Source: Tenacibaculum sp. Bg11-29
GTDB lineage: Bacteria > Bacteroidota > Bacteroidia > Flavobacteriales > Flavobacteriaceae
Assembly (NCBI RefSeq): GCF_002836595.1
Contig: NZ_PJBB01000003.1
Location: forward strand, 372,001-436,000
DNA length: 64,000 nucleotides
Direction: 5' to 3'
The first letter of the stretch is position 1. Every line of letters begins with the position of its first letter. The translations under genes were made by a program, and so were the position numbers. This document shows positions 17,412-25,196 of the stretch, one piece after another. The notes under the pieces were generated by a model, which saw nothing but the letters and a program-made list of their open reading frames with translations, was not told the origin of the DNA and ran no database searches.

Positions 17412-17485
17412 GGTCCTATAGCTCAGTTGGTTAGAGCACCTGACTCATAATCAGGTGGTCCCAGGTTCGAGTCCTGGTGGGACCA
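17412..17485 (+). tRNA. tRNA with anticodon CAT (Met elongator or Ile2)
   Basis: A complete cloverleaf of 74 bases. The acceptor GGTCCTA pairs with TGGGACC plus discriminator A; the anticodon stem CCTGA/TCAGG encloses loop CTCATAA; the T arm CCAGG/CCTGG has loop TTCGAGT. Anticodon CAT could be elongator Met or the lysidine-modified Ile2; I cannot separate these by eye. Its last 43 bases plus one following base are the left attachment repeat of the island. Confidence 0.95.
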
Positions 17486-17486
17486 C
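17443..17486 (+). repeat. attL: left attachment repeat of the island
   Basis: 44 bases from the anticodon loop to one base past the tRNA end, identical to 47922-47965. Sequence identity stops at both ends of this interval, which is the pattern left by integrase-mediated insertion into a tRNA 3' end. Confidence 0.9.
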
Positions 17487-17489
17487 GAA

Positions 17490-17519
17490 AAGCTTTACTA
17501 GAAATAGTAAGGCTTTTTT
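17490..17519 (+). terminator. Terminator after the tRNA (island side)
   Basis: Stem AAGCTTTACTA/TAGTAAGGCTT with GAAA tetraloop followed by T6. It lies inside the island, replacing the original chromosomal terminator that now follows attR. Confidence 0.75.
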
Positions 17520-17639
17520 GTTGTTAAAAACCAAAACACAGTACTAGTAATCAATTAGTTACATACACCGAACACACTTCTCAACACCATTGAAAACAAT
17601 TTTTAAATAGGTTTTTTAACATTAAACGAAAGATATTTC

Positions 17640-17647
17640 TAACTTTG
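17640..17647 (+). promoter_or_regulatory. Candidate -7 box of the left integrase
   Basis: TAACTTTG fits TAnnTTTG, 79 bases before the integrase ATG; the remaining space between the tRNA and the gene is AT-rich and holds no ORF. Confidence 0.4.
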
Positions 17648-17726
17648 TGTAAAGCGAAATAAGGTGAAATAAAGAGTTATAAAGCTATATTTTACAAAAT
17701 TTTTACGAATTTTTTAAGCTACTTTT

Positions 17727-19187
17727 ATGCAAGGCAAGATATTTTTAAATACCAGAAGTGGGCAACAGTTAAAAAATGGGGCTTATCCTTTAATATGTGA
17801 ATTGACAGCTAACGGACAACAAAAACCATTTTCTTTAAAAATGAAGTTCCATATTGAAGATTGGGATTTTAATAAACAAGAACCTAAGAAAGATAAAACA
17901 AGACAATTTTTAATCCGTAAGAAAAAAAGCCTTTTAGATAGCTTATTGCTAAAAGCATTAGATGACAATAGCATAACAATAAATTACATAAAAAGTGCCT
18001 TAAACGGTAAACTAGAACTCAACGAAACTGGAAAAGTTGATTTTATAAATTTTGGTTTTGAATTATCTAAAGAAAAGAAAGAAATAGTTTCGTCTAAAGG
18101 AATTAAAAAAGAAGGAAATGCTGAATCTTATATAACAGCACTAAATCAGTTAAAAAAATTCAAAAGCCAAATAGATATTTCAGAAGTTGATTATAATTTA
18201 CTTACAGAGTTTAAGAACCAGAAACTTAAACTAGGTAATAAAAAAAATACGGTAGCTGCCTACATGAGGGCATTAAGAGCAATTTATAACGAATGTACCA
18301 GGCGACATAAAATAAAGCCCGAACACAATCCTTTTGAAGGCGTATTTTCGGGAATATCTGTAAAAAAAAATAGAACAAAAAAAAGAAACCTTTCGGCAGA
18401 ATCAATTAAGCTATTAGAAAGTTTTGAAGGCAACTTAGTTAAAGGACAACAATTAGCAATCGATTTATTTTTACTTCAATTTTATTTTGGAGGTCAAGAT
18501 TTAACAGACATTTATCACTTAGAAAAAAAACAACTTTCAAAAAACGGGAGAGTATATTTTACTCGTGGTAAATTAGATGAAGGTGGCTATGAATTTGATT
18601 TAAAAATCTTCAACAAAACCAATATCCTATTAAACAAATTCATTAGCAGAGACAACTTTCTTATTCCTGGGAGAAAAGATTATACCGGTTATAAAAATTA
18701 TAGAAGTAGAGTTAATAACAATTTAGATAAAACACAAAAAAGATACAACGAGCATATACAATTAATTGAATCTCTTACAGGAAAGGAATATCATAAATTA
18801 GAACTCTTACCCCTGGGCGGTAAAATTACAACCAAAGTTGCTAGACACACTTTTTCTACTATTGCAAACAGAAAATATATTGAACCTGATTTACTACGTG
18901 CCTTAATGGGGCATGAAAGAGATGATGTTGATACCATATACAAAGATGTGTACCCAGAAGAAGAAAGAGATAAATTTCATAGTGAAATTATAGCTACATC
19001 AAATATAAAACTCGAGACAAAGCTTGTGTATCAATTAGAGTACTTTAACGAAAAAAATACAAGAAGCTGGAAATATAAATATTTTGATAAACAACCGAGT
19101 TTAAAAGAAATCACAGACCAAACAACTTTAAAAAAATATTCTCAACCTCGGTATTTTAAAAAGATCTATCTTTTAAAAAAACAGTAA
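17727..19187 (+). CDS. Tyrosine-type site-specific recombinase (island integrase)
   Basis: A 486-residue integrase with an N-terminal arm-binding region (QPFSLKMKFHIEDWDFNKQEPK type), a SAM-like core-binding domain (about 110-215) and a C-terminal catalytic domain. Visible catalytic features are ARHTFST (box II Arg-His), LMGHERDDVDTIYKDVYP (His and the nucleophilic Tyr). The usual box I Arg is not at its expected place: the equivalent segment reads FYFGGQDLTDIYHL. About 100 residues follow the Tyr, longer than usual. Position next to attL and direction away from the tRNA fit the integrase of this island. Confidence 0.9.
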   Translation: MQGKIFLNTRSGQQLKNGAYPLICELTANGQQKPFSLKMKFHIEDWDFNKQEPKKDKTRQFLIRKKKSLLDSLLLKALDDNSITINYIKSALNGKLELNETGKVDFINFGFELSKEKKEIVSSKGIKKEGNAESYITALNQLKKFKSQIDISEVDYNLLTEFKNQKLKLGNKKNTVAAYMRALRAIYNECTRRHKIKPEHNPFEGVFSGISVKKNRTKKRNLSAESIKLLESFEGNLVKGQQLAIDLFLLQFYFGGQDLTDIYHLEKKQLSKNGRVYFTRGKLDEGGYEFDLKIFNKTNILLNKFISRDNFLIPGRKDYTGYKNYRSRVNNNLDKTQKRYNEHIQLIESLTGKEYHKLELLPLGGKITTKVARHTFSTIANRKYIEPDLLRALMGHERDDVDTIYKDVYPEEERDKFHSEIIATSNIKLETKLVYQLEYFNEKNTRSWKYKYFDKQPSLKEITDQTTLKKYSQPRYFKKIYLLKKQ

Positions 19188-19196
19188 AAACATACT

Positions 19197-19230
19197 ACAA
19201 AACAACACTCACAAGGTGTTGTTTTTTTAT
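19197..19230 (+). terminator. Integrase terminator (first copy)
   Basis: ACAACAC and its partner GTGTTGT form the stem, followed by T7; ten bases after the integrase stop. A near copy lies at 23978-24011, flanking the cassette array on the other side. Confidence 0.7.
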
Positions 19231-19541
19231 ACTCAAAATATTATTAATCCTTCGTTTACTCTATTAATTAAACATTAACTATTCCGCTAGGTAAATAAAA
19301 CGATAAAAAGTTACTTTGACATAATTAAGGTAAATATAGTTAACCGAATATTCGGTTAGCCAATAAATAGGTATGACTTTTTAATTTGTATTTACCATGT
19401 TAGAAAGCTATTAAAACTAAGAAAATCTGTTGATATATAAAATATTTCGCAACTTAAAATTAATTAGTAAGTTTGGAAAAAGAAATAGATATGTAGTTAA
19501 TATTAACTATATATCTTTGTTACCTGCAAGCGTAAAAAACA
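19231..19541 (+). other. Intergenic leader of the cassette array
   Basis: No gene seen. It holds an 18-base perfect palindrome TAACCGAATATTCGGTTA (19341-19358) that runs into a GTTAGCC core-like site (19354-19360, followed by AATAAAT), then a candidate attC (19447-19527). TATCTTTG at 19513-19520 is a possible -7 box for the first cassette gene. Confidence 0.5.
19447..19527 (+). repeat. Candidate attC site preceding the first cassette
   Basis: Begins with a degenerate R'' (TCGCAAC) followed by TTAAAATTAATTAG, which resembles the block after R'' in the site at 21724, and ends at R' GTTACCTGC (19519-19527), the 5' end of the DUF2310 cassette. The stem pairing is imperfect. Confidence 0.5.
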
Positions 19542-20309
19542 ATGTACACTCAAAGAATATCAATAGAAATAAATACAAAAGTTAACAAAGACGAACTTAT
19601 TGATGAGTTTGGTTTACTTATGTCTTTCTACCGTAGTAATGGACAGACACAAGGTCGAATTGAATCTCAATATATTGAAAACGATAAAATAGTTTGTTTA
19701 CCTTTTACTCTTGAAAAACATTCTTTAGAGAAAAAAAATAATAACTATTATGTAAACAAGCAAACTGAAAAAATTGAAAACCTTTGTAATTCTAAACTAA
19801 CATTTAAAACAGTAGGAAAATCTTATGATAGTTACAAAACACCTTGTGAATGCGAAAAATCTGATTTTTATATTTTAATTACTAATTATATTACGATTGA
19901 GTCTCCAGTAACTTGTGGAACTTGTAACAAGTCTGTACCACTTTATAGATTTCCTATTTATCATGATTATGGTTATTTGCCAATACTAAGTTGGGAAACC
20001 AATTATGTCTCTTGCGATAGCTTACAGATGAATTGTGAAGTCGGCGAACGATGGGCTTTAAATCAAATGCAAAAAATAAATTCACAACTCTCTAAACAAG
20101 GACTTGAAATATGCAGAAAAATTGCAGAATTAACTTTAGTTCCGACCTTTTACTATTTACATAATTATAAAAAAGTTAAAGAAGACCAATCAGAAAGACA
20201 TTGTCCAAATTGTAATGAGAAGTGGGATTTAAAAAAACAAATACATGATTGTTATGACTTTAAATGTGATAACTGTAATATAATATCGACAATATCACCA
20301 AACACCTGA
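19542..20309 (+). CDS. Zn-ribbon protein, DUF2310-like (cassette gene)
   Basis: 255 residues, soluble. The middle has TCGTCNKSVPLYRFP and the C-terminus has two CxxC pairs (HCPNCNEKW and FKCDNCN), as in the DUF2310 family of possible nucleic-acid-binding zinc-ribbon proteins. The family function is unknown. It fills one integron-type cassette: the cassette begins at G/TTACCTGC (19519) and its 3' attC begins with the reverse complement GCAGGTAAC (20320). Confidence 0.75.
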   Translation: MYTQRISIEINTKVNKDELIDEFGLLMSFYRSNGQTQGRIESQYIENDKIVCLPFTLEKHSLEKKNNNYYVNKQTEKIENLCNSKLTFKTVGKSYDSYKTPCECEKSDFYILITNYITIESPVTCGTCNKSVPLYRFPIYHDYGYLPILSWETNYVSCDSLQMNCEVGERWALNQMQKINSQLSKQGLEICRKIAELTLVPTFYYLHNYKKVKEDQSERHCPNCNEKWDLKKQIHDCYDFKCDNCNIISTISPNT

Positions 20310-20319
20310 AATAATGCCA

Positions 20320-20515
20320 GCAGGTAACAATGTCTAAAAAATATAGGCCGTTTGTGCTAAACCGATAGATCTGTGAATATTTACAAAGTACGCTAAATAT
20401 AAAATTTAGCATTTAACCGAAATATAAAAGCAAAATATTTATATTTAGCTAAGTAAAAAACCGAAACGAAGTGCTTTTTAACTGCCCTGCGCTTCTTATA
20501 CTGAGACGTAATGTG
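20320..20515 (+). repeat. attC-like recombination site 1
   Basis: Starts with GCAGGTAAC, the exact reverse complement of the core at the 5' end of the same cassette (GTTACCTGC, 19519-19527), and ends near CGTAATGTG (20507-20515). Internal blocks (ATATAGGCCGTTTGTGC, GCTAAATATAAAATTTAGC, ATATTTAGCTAAGTAA) are shared with the sites at 22892 and 36224. Confidence 0.7.
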
Positions 20516-20583
20516 AAATAACAAAAAATAATGTCTGTTGATATAGAAATTAAGTTCAATTCATACTATTAAAAAAATCCATT

Positions 20584-20982
20584 ATGAAATGGAAAATAAT
20601 TAAAGAACATAAAAGAGAATATGCTGATACAGCATATTATTTAAAGGCTGAAAGAGACGTAACAGATGGAACTCTTGTCCTAGAGATTAGCTGGGTTGAA
20701 AATTTCATGTATGATTTATCAGTTGATTTATACACAAAAAACACAGGTCTGAAATCTATTTTCAAAAAGATATCGAAGAATTATATTTATGGCCATTTAG
20801 TTTTTCCTAGTGATCGAATTGAAAAATACGGACACCAACTAATGAGAATTATAGATGACTCGCCTATGAAAAAACTCAAGAGATTAGACGAACTTCAAGG
20901 AGACAGTGTCCTAAATCACAATTTATCTAATAAGCATGACATAGAGATTAAAACATTACTCCCTGAGAAAGTTTATAATTAG
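20584..20982 (+). CDS. Cassette protein of unknown function
   Basis: 132 residues, no signal peptide, mixed alpha/beta composition with acidic and basic patches (VLEISWVENFMYDLSVDLYT; FPSDRIEKYGHQLMRIIDD). No family recognised. It is alone in its cassette, whose 5' core (GTAATGTG) and R'' (CACATAAC, 20994-21001) are reverse complements with one mismatch. Confidence 0.65.
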   Translation: MKWKIIKEHKREYADTAYYLKAERDVTDGTLVLEISWVENFMYDLSVDLYTKNTGLKSIFKKISKNYIYGHLVFPSDRIEKYGHQLMRIIDDSPMKKLKRLDELQGDSVLNHNLSNKHDIEIKTLLPEKVYN

Positions 20983-20993
20983 AGAGTAAAAAG

Positions 20994-21015
20994 CACATAA
21001 CACGGTATATAAAAC
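20994..21015 (+). repeat. Truncated attC-like site 2
   Basis: CACATAACACGGTATATAAA has the R'' core and the GTATA box seen in the other sites, but the rest is missing: the next ATG is 30 bases after the core. A deletion has fused two cassettes here. Confidence 0.6.
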
Positions 21016-21030
21016 ATTTACCAAAAAACT

Positions 21031-21717
21031 ATGAAAAATAAATTTGTACGATTTCTTTTGATTATTAATGGAATACTAATACCTATTTTCATTCTTTTTG
21101 TATTAGGAAATCATTTTAAAAATAAATTTAATTCGAATGATGAATTTAATGAGCTTAAAGTTGTAGAAACTGAATATGAAATAAAACAAAGTTCTCTAAT
21201 CGGAATCCCTAATTCAGAAAATTATTTGGTTGCAGAATATGCTAAAATAATAGATGATTCAGAATTTGTAGTTGAGGAAATTGAAGAAATAAATTTACCA
21301 TATGAAGTTCCAAAAAACACAGTGAACCTTATTTTTCTTGACAAAAACTTCAATCAAAAAAGAAGATTATTAAAGGAAAATGCTTCAATCAAAAGTATGT
21401 TTATTTCAAACGCTTATTCTCATAACAAGGATATGATTAGAAAAATAACTCATTTGTCTTTTTATATTGCTGTAGAAGATTCAAACGGTGACGGAAAAAT
21501 TGACAGAAGAGACCAACATTATGTTTATGTATCAGATTTAAACGGAGAAAACCTAATCAAAGTTTCTGACCGAAAAATAAAACAATATGAATGGGTAAAT
21601 AAAAATAAAGAACTTTTATTAAACTTTAAAACCGAAAGTTCTAAACCTAAATACGGACTTTACAATATTGAAAATAAAATATTGTCAGAAACGGAAAATA
21701 TAACAACAAATAAATAA
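21031..21717 (+). CDS. Membrane-anchored protein with EF-hand-like loop
   Basis: 228 residues with one N-terminal membrane anchor (FLLIINGILIPIFILFVLG); the rest is outside the cytoplasm if the positive-inside rule holds. A calcium-loop-like DSNGDGKIDRRD is at about 150-161, followed by VYVSDLNGENLIKVSDRKIKQYEW, a propeller-like repeat fragment. Unknown function. It sits in a cassette that lost its 5' core by deletion (see the truncated site before it); its 3' attC is intact. Confidence 0.65.
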   Translation: MKNKFVRFLLIINGILIPIFILFVLGNHFKNKFNSNDEFNELKVVETEYEIKQSSLIGIPNSENYLVAEYAKIIDDSEFVVEEIEEINLPYEVPKNTVNLIFLDKNFNQKRRLLKENASIKSMFISNAYSHNKDMIRKITHLSFYIAVEDSNGDGKIDRRDQHYVYVSDLNGENLIKVSDRKIKQYEWVNKNKELLLNFKTESSKPKYGLYNIENKILSETENITTNK

Positions 21718-21723
21718 AAACAT

Positions 21724-21858
21724 TTTACAACATCGTATAAAATTAATTGCTAGGACAAGCTTACTTACGAAAATCCTCGCAGATTTTCTATTACGTTTGT
21801 ATTTACTAAATTAGATACTTAAACAACGCAACTAACCTTATACAAACTCGTTAGCCGC
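21724..21858 (+). repeat. attC-like recombination site 3
   Basis: R'' TTTACAAC with ATCGTATAA, and at the other end TTATACAAACTCGTTAGCC: GTATAA and TTATAC are complementary inner boxes, AAC and GTT complementary outer cores. A central TTTACTAAAT/ATTTTCT region forms the variable loop. The block AAATTAATTGCTAG and TACGAAA(A/G)TCCTCGC are shared with the minus-strand site at 44688-44856. Confidence 0.72.
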
Positions 21859-21866
21859 AATAAAAA

Positions 21867-22193
21867 ATGAGACCGCTAAAACAAATAGAACTTAAATTAT
21901 TACAAAGACTTACCAATAGTCAATTTGATATTCCTCAAATGGTGAGGGAAATAAATGATGAAGGAATGGGTTCAATATCATTTGACTTAGAAGGTTCACA
22001 ATCACGTAAAAGACAAATAGTATCAGCAGAATACATTGATAAAGATGGCGTTTTAATTGATATCGAATTAACTTGCGACAATAATGATAAGCTTTTTGAA
22101 TTAGACTTTTGGAAAGTTGACTTTAGTCCGTTAATCTCTTTTCCAACATTTAAAAGCTTGAAAATTAAAACTCCCAATAATGAAAATACCTAG
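21867..22193 (+). CDS. Small cassette protein, DUF6984-like
   Basis: 108 residues: MRPLKQIELKLLQRLTN helix, then an acidic beta-rich part (DKDGVLIDIELTCDNND, LFELDFWKVDFSPL). The layout resembles short DUF6984-type proteins, but I am not sure. Overlaps the next gene by 14 bases, so the two are translated together from one two-gene cassette. Confidence 0.6.
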   Translation: MRPLKQIELKLLQRLTNSQFDIPQMVREINDEGMGSISFDLEGSQSRKRQIVSAEYIDKDGVLIDIELTCDNNDKLFELDFWKVDFSPLISFPTFKSLKIKTPNNENT

Positions 22194-22899
22194 AATAAAA
22201 GGAGTAATAGACCGAAGAATTTTAATCAACTATCAAGTTGATAAAGAAGTATTGGAAAACTATTTACCAAAACCTTTTAAACCTAAATTAGTAAACGGAA
22301 AAGGGATTGCTGGAATTTGCCTAATCAGATTAAAAGAAATTAGACCGAAAGGGTTACCAAAACAAATTGGAATCTCATCTGAAAACGGAGCACATAGAAT
22401 CGCGGTTGAATGGACTGAAAATGGAGTGCAAAAAGAAGGAGTTTATATTCCAAGAAGAGATACTTCTTCAAAATTAAATTCATTAGCTGGTGGAACTATA
22501 TTCCCTGGAATTCATCATTTAGCAGACTTTACAGTAAATGAGAGTAATGGTAATTATGAGGTTGGATTTGTAAGCGCTGACAAAACTTCTCTGTCAATTA
22601 GAGCAAAAGAAACTAATACTTGGAATGACGAAAGTGTATTTAAAAACCTTCAATGTCTGTCTGATTTCTTTGAAGATGGTTCTATTGGATATTCGCCTGA
22701 CAAAAATGATTATGATGGACTTGAATTGAAAGCTTATAATTGGAAAGTATCGCTTTTAAATGTTGACTTTGTAAAATCGAGCTTTTTTGAAAATGAAGAT
22801 ATTTTCCCAAAAGGTTCTATTAAATTTGACAATGCACTTTTAATGAAAGACATTGAACACGAATGGATAGGGTTGAAGAAAATAAAAAACTGCACCTAA
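22180..22899 (+). CDS. DUF2071 (YqjF-like) protein
   Basis: 239 residues of the DUF2071 family, which shares the acetoacetate-decarboxylase fold. Seen: RRILINYQVDKEVLENYLPKPFKP at the N-terminus and GAHRIAVEW...GVYIPRRDT in the middle, both typical. Catalytic function is not established for the family. The stop codon lies inside the R'' core of the following attC (CCTAAC), as often in compact cassettes. Confidence 0.78.
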   Translation: MKIPRIKGVIDRRILINYQVDKEVLENYLPKPFKPKLVNGKGIAGICLIRLKEIRPKGLPKQIGISSENGAHRIAVEWTENGVQKEGVYIPRRDTSSKLNSLAGGTIFPGIHHLADFTVNESNGNYEVGFVSADKTSLSIRAKETNTWNDESVFKNLQCLSDFFEDGSIGYSPDKNDYDGLELKAYNWKVSLLNVDFVKSSFFENEDIFPKGSIKFDNALLMKDIEHEWIGLKKIKNCT

Positions 22900-23091
22900 C
22901 AAGGTATAAAAAACATAGGGCGTTTGTGCTAAACCGAAAGGTTTGTGAGTATTAACAAAGTCTGCTAAATATAAAATTTGGCATTTATAGTAGTAAAGAT
23001 AAAAGCAAAATATTTATATTTAGCTAAGTAATAAACCGAAACAATAGTGCTTATCACCTGCCCTACGTTCCTATACTAAACGTTCTAAAAC
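22892..23091 (+). repeat. attC-like recombination site 4
   Basis: R'' ACCTAAC (exact RYYYAAC) followed by AAGGTATA, and at the far end TATACTAAACGTTCTAAAAC: TAAC/GTT and GTATA/TATAC are complementary in order. Inner CATAGGGC pairs with GCCCTACG. It shares its internal blocks with the sites at 20320 and 36224. Confidence 0.75.
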
Positions 23092-23095
23092 ATTT

Positions 23096-23749
23096 ATGAA
23101 AAAAATAGTATTATTGATAATTATTTTTCTTGCCTTTATTATAAATATCCAAGCTCAATTTGAATATAAACCTGATACAACGAACTTACATTGCATCAGC
23201 CAATTTGAAAAAGCTAAGGAAGACTTTAGTAATAAAACTTTTGTTTTAAAATTTCAAAAATCATATGATTACACTAAAACGCATAAAAAAATAATTGAAA
23301 ACTATGGCATTCAAATTGAAGCTTCAAGAATTTACATTAATAATTGTTATGATTATAAAATTATAGAGTTACTGAATGAAAAACATGGTTTTAACTTCAT
23401 TGAACATACTAAAAATGAAGCCAAAGAACTAGATAAAAATAGTAGTGAAAGTAATTTAGCAGTTTCTAATACAAAAGAGAAAGATTCTATCTCAGACCCG
23501 ATTGGTTATATAAAAAAGGAAAGCATTGGGGGGAAACTTGATTATGGTAAAATATTGATCGGATATGGAGCTCATAATGCTCAATATAAGGCATACCTTT
23601 ATTCTATTTGGATCTGGACATCTCATGTTAAGGAATTAGGGATTACTAGACGAAAAAAAATAATTAAACTTTGGGAAGAAATTCATGAACGCAAAATGAC
23701 AACGGATGAAAAGAATGTAATTAAATACGGAATAAAAATAAAAAAATAA
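23096..23749 (+). CDS. Secreted cassette protein of unknown function
   Basis: 217 residues with signal peptide MKKIVLLIIIFLAFIINIQAQ. The first half includes a charged region with LHCISQFEKAKEDF and NCYDYK Cys residues; the second half is basic (GYGAHNAQYKAYLYSIWIWTSHVKELGITRRKKIIKLW). No family recognised. Cassette ends match: GTTCTAAAAC at the 5' end (23082) against GTTTTACAAC (23783), 9 of 10 complementary. Confidence 0.65.
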   Translation: MKKIVLLIIIFLAFIINIQAQFEYKPDTTNLHCISQFEKAKEDFSNKTFVLKFQKSYDYTKTHKKIIENYGIQIEASRIYINNCYDYKIIELLNEKHGFNFIEHTKNEAKELDKNSSESNLAVSNTKEKDSISDPIGYIKKESIGGKLDYGKILIGYGAHNAQYKAYLYSIWIWTSHVKELGITRRKKIIKLWEEIHERKMTTDEKNVIKYGIKIKK

Positions 23750-23782
23750 CCGTGTATTCTTACTCTAAAAAGACAAAAAAAC

Positions 23783-23959
23783 GTTTTACAACAAAAGCTA
23801 TAATTAAAACGGGGTTGGTGCTTTTTAATAATGTCCGTCAAATCTTTTGATTTGACTTTAATATTGAAAAAGGTAAAACAAAATAAAAAAATTAGCTAAG
23901 TAATTAACCCAAAGTTTACTACTTTTAAACCCCTTACTAACAATAGCCAAACGTTAGCC
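23783..23959 (+). repeat. attC-like recombination site 5 (array end)
   Basis: R'' GTTTTACAAC, then AAAAGCTAT and GGGG; at the other end CCCC, then AATAGCCAAACGTTAGCC. CTAT/ATAG, GGGG/CCCC and AAC/GTT pair in order. It closes the array: 19 bases beyond it begins the second copy of the integrase terminator. Confidence 0.7.
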
Positions 23960-23977
23960 AATAAAAAATTACTTACC

Positions 23978-24011
23978 ACAAAACAACACTCAGCAAGTAT
24001 TGTTTTTTTAT
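23978..24011 (+). terminator. Second copy of the integrase terminator
   Basis: Same 34-base layout as 19197-19230 (ACAAAACAACACTC...TTGTTTTTTTAT) with a few changes that weaken the stem. Flanks the cassette array on its right. Confidence 0.6.
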
Positions 24012-24203
24012 CTAAAACTTAAAACGTTAAATAAATGTTAACGCTTTAAGGGTTGCCCCTATTTACAACTAGGGGTACTAGGTATTGTACATTAAAAAAA
24101 AAGTGCGTTTATTTGTTGTAAAATTGCAAACGCCTAATACATAACACTTAAGGATAATAACTTTATTTTTGCTTTAAAATATTAATTTTAAATAAAAGTA
24201 AAA
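24012..24203 (+). promoter_or_regulatory. Leader with hairpins and -7 box
   Basis: Holds CGTTAA/TTAACG (24025-24043) and CCCCTA/TAGGGG (24056-24075) inverted repeats, then TATTTTTG (24164-24171) as -7 box 32 bases before the small lipoprotein gene. The hairpins could be integrase or repressor sites (inference). Confidence 0.45.
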
Positions 24204-24359
24204 ATGAAAAAAGTATTTATAGTATTAGTAATGTTTAGTGTAGTATTTTTATCAAGCTGTACAGATAACACTGACGAAAATTTAGTAGAAGAAAAAGATG
24301 AAATTCAACTTATAGATAAAGATGATATTGAAGAACCTAATGACAGGGATAACGATTAA
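24204..24359 (+). CDS. 51-residue lipoprotein
   Basis: MKKVFIVLVMFSVVFLSSC is a complete lipoprotein signal with Cys at 19, followed by about 32 strongly acidic residues (DNTDENLVEEKDEI... ending DRDND). No domain. It follows a good -7 box and overlaps the next gene. Function unknown; an acidic surface tail is all that can be said. Confidence 0.65.
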   Translation: MKKVFIVLVMFSVVFLSSCTDNTDENLVEEKDEIQLIDKDDIEEPNDRDND

Positions 24360-24954
24360 TAAAGTAAAGATTTCTGCTGCAATTCTAGTAATAGGAGCTG
24401 TGCTTGCTTGTTCAGCTCCATTTGTTCACATAATGTTCCCTAACACAAAAAACACTCAATTAGAACAGGTTAAAAAAGATTACAAACTGGGTAAACTAGA
24501 AAGAAAGGAATATATAACCAGAAAAAGAGAAGTAACTTATTTTGGCTATACAAACTTAAGGAAATTCTGGTATTCAACAGGAAAACCTATTAGTATGCTG
24601 TATTTTTCTATATTAATTCTTTATTCTTCTTTTTATATTAACGTTAAAGAAATAAAAAATGCATTAAGAATCGCAAGCACCTTAGCTATATTGATTTCTT
24701 TCTATTTTATAATCTGGGCATTTTGGTATCGAGCTGATTTTCCAGAAGAATTATATTATCTAGTAATTGGGATTGTCTCTATATTATCTACAGTAGTAAG
24801 TTATAATATGATAAAGTCTAGAAACCAAATTTTAAATAAAATCAAATTATTAACAAATCATATTGTTTTAAAAGGGAAAAACCATGTTCCAAATGAAAAC
24901 AAGAAAGAATACGTTAAAGATTATTTAAAAACATTTGAGAAGTTAGTCGATTAA
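24340..24954 (+). CDS. Integral membrane protein, about four helices
   Basis: 204 residues from MTGITINKVKIS; a possible earlier ATG at 24322 would add six residues. Hydrophobic segments: ISAAILVIGAVLACSAPFVHIMF, ISMLYFSILILYSSFYI, LAILISFYFIIWAFWY and LYYLVIGIVSILSTVVSY, with a basic cytoplasmic tail. The start lies within the end of the lipoprotein gene (20-base overlap). Unknown function. Confidence 0.6.
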   Translation: MTGITINKVKISAAILVIGAVLACSAPFVHIMFPNTKNTQLEQVKKDYKLGKLERKEYITRKREVTYFGYTNLRKFWYSTGKPISMLYFSILILYSSFYINVKEIKNALRIASTLAILISFYFIIWAFWYRADFPEELYYLVIGIVSILSTVVSYNMIKSRNQILNKIKLLTNHIVLKGKNHVPNENKKEYVKDYLKTFEKLVD

Positions 24955-24971
24955 AGAAAATAAAAAATGTT

Positions 24972-25196
24972 ATGATCTATAATAATGACATAAGAGCTGA
25001 AGAGCTAAGAAAGCTTAAAAATGCTAATTACTTTGATGAAGAAACAATCAAAGAGATTAGAGCTGACTTAGATATATTGAGTGATGAAGAGCTTGAAAAA
25101 AATAAAATAAAAATCGAAAAAAGCACAAAATTAATAATTGAAACAATATCAATTGATAATTATAATTGCCATAAATCAGGATTAGCTTTTAATTAG
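24972..25196 (+). CDS. Small helical acidic protein
   Basis: 74 residues, predicted helical (EELRKLKNANYFDEETIKEIRADLDILSDEELEK). No family recognised. It follows the membrane protein by 17 bases and overlaps the convergent repressor gene by 4 bases. Confidence 0.5.
   Translation: MIYNNDIRAEELRKLKNANYFDEETIKEIRADLDILSDEELEKNKIKIEKSTKLIIETISIDNYNCHKSGLAFN

Noticed and set aside
19447-23959. REP/MITE-type transposable repeats instead of attC sites
   Set aside because: Not excluded, but the core at each cassette's start is specific to that cassette and complements its own end, which transposon repeats would not explain; no target-site duplications are seen.
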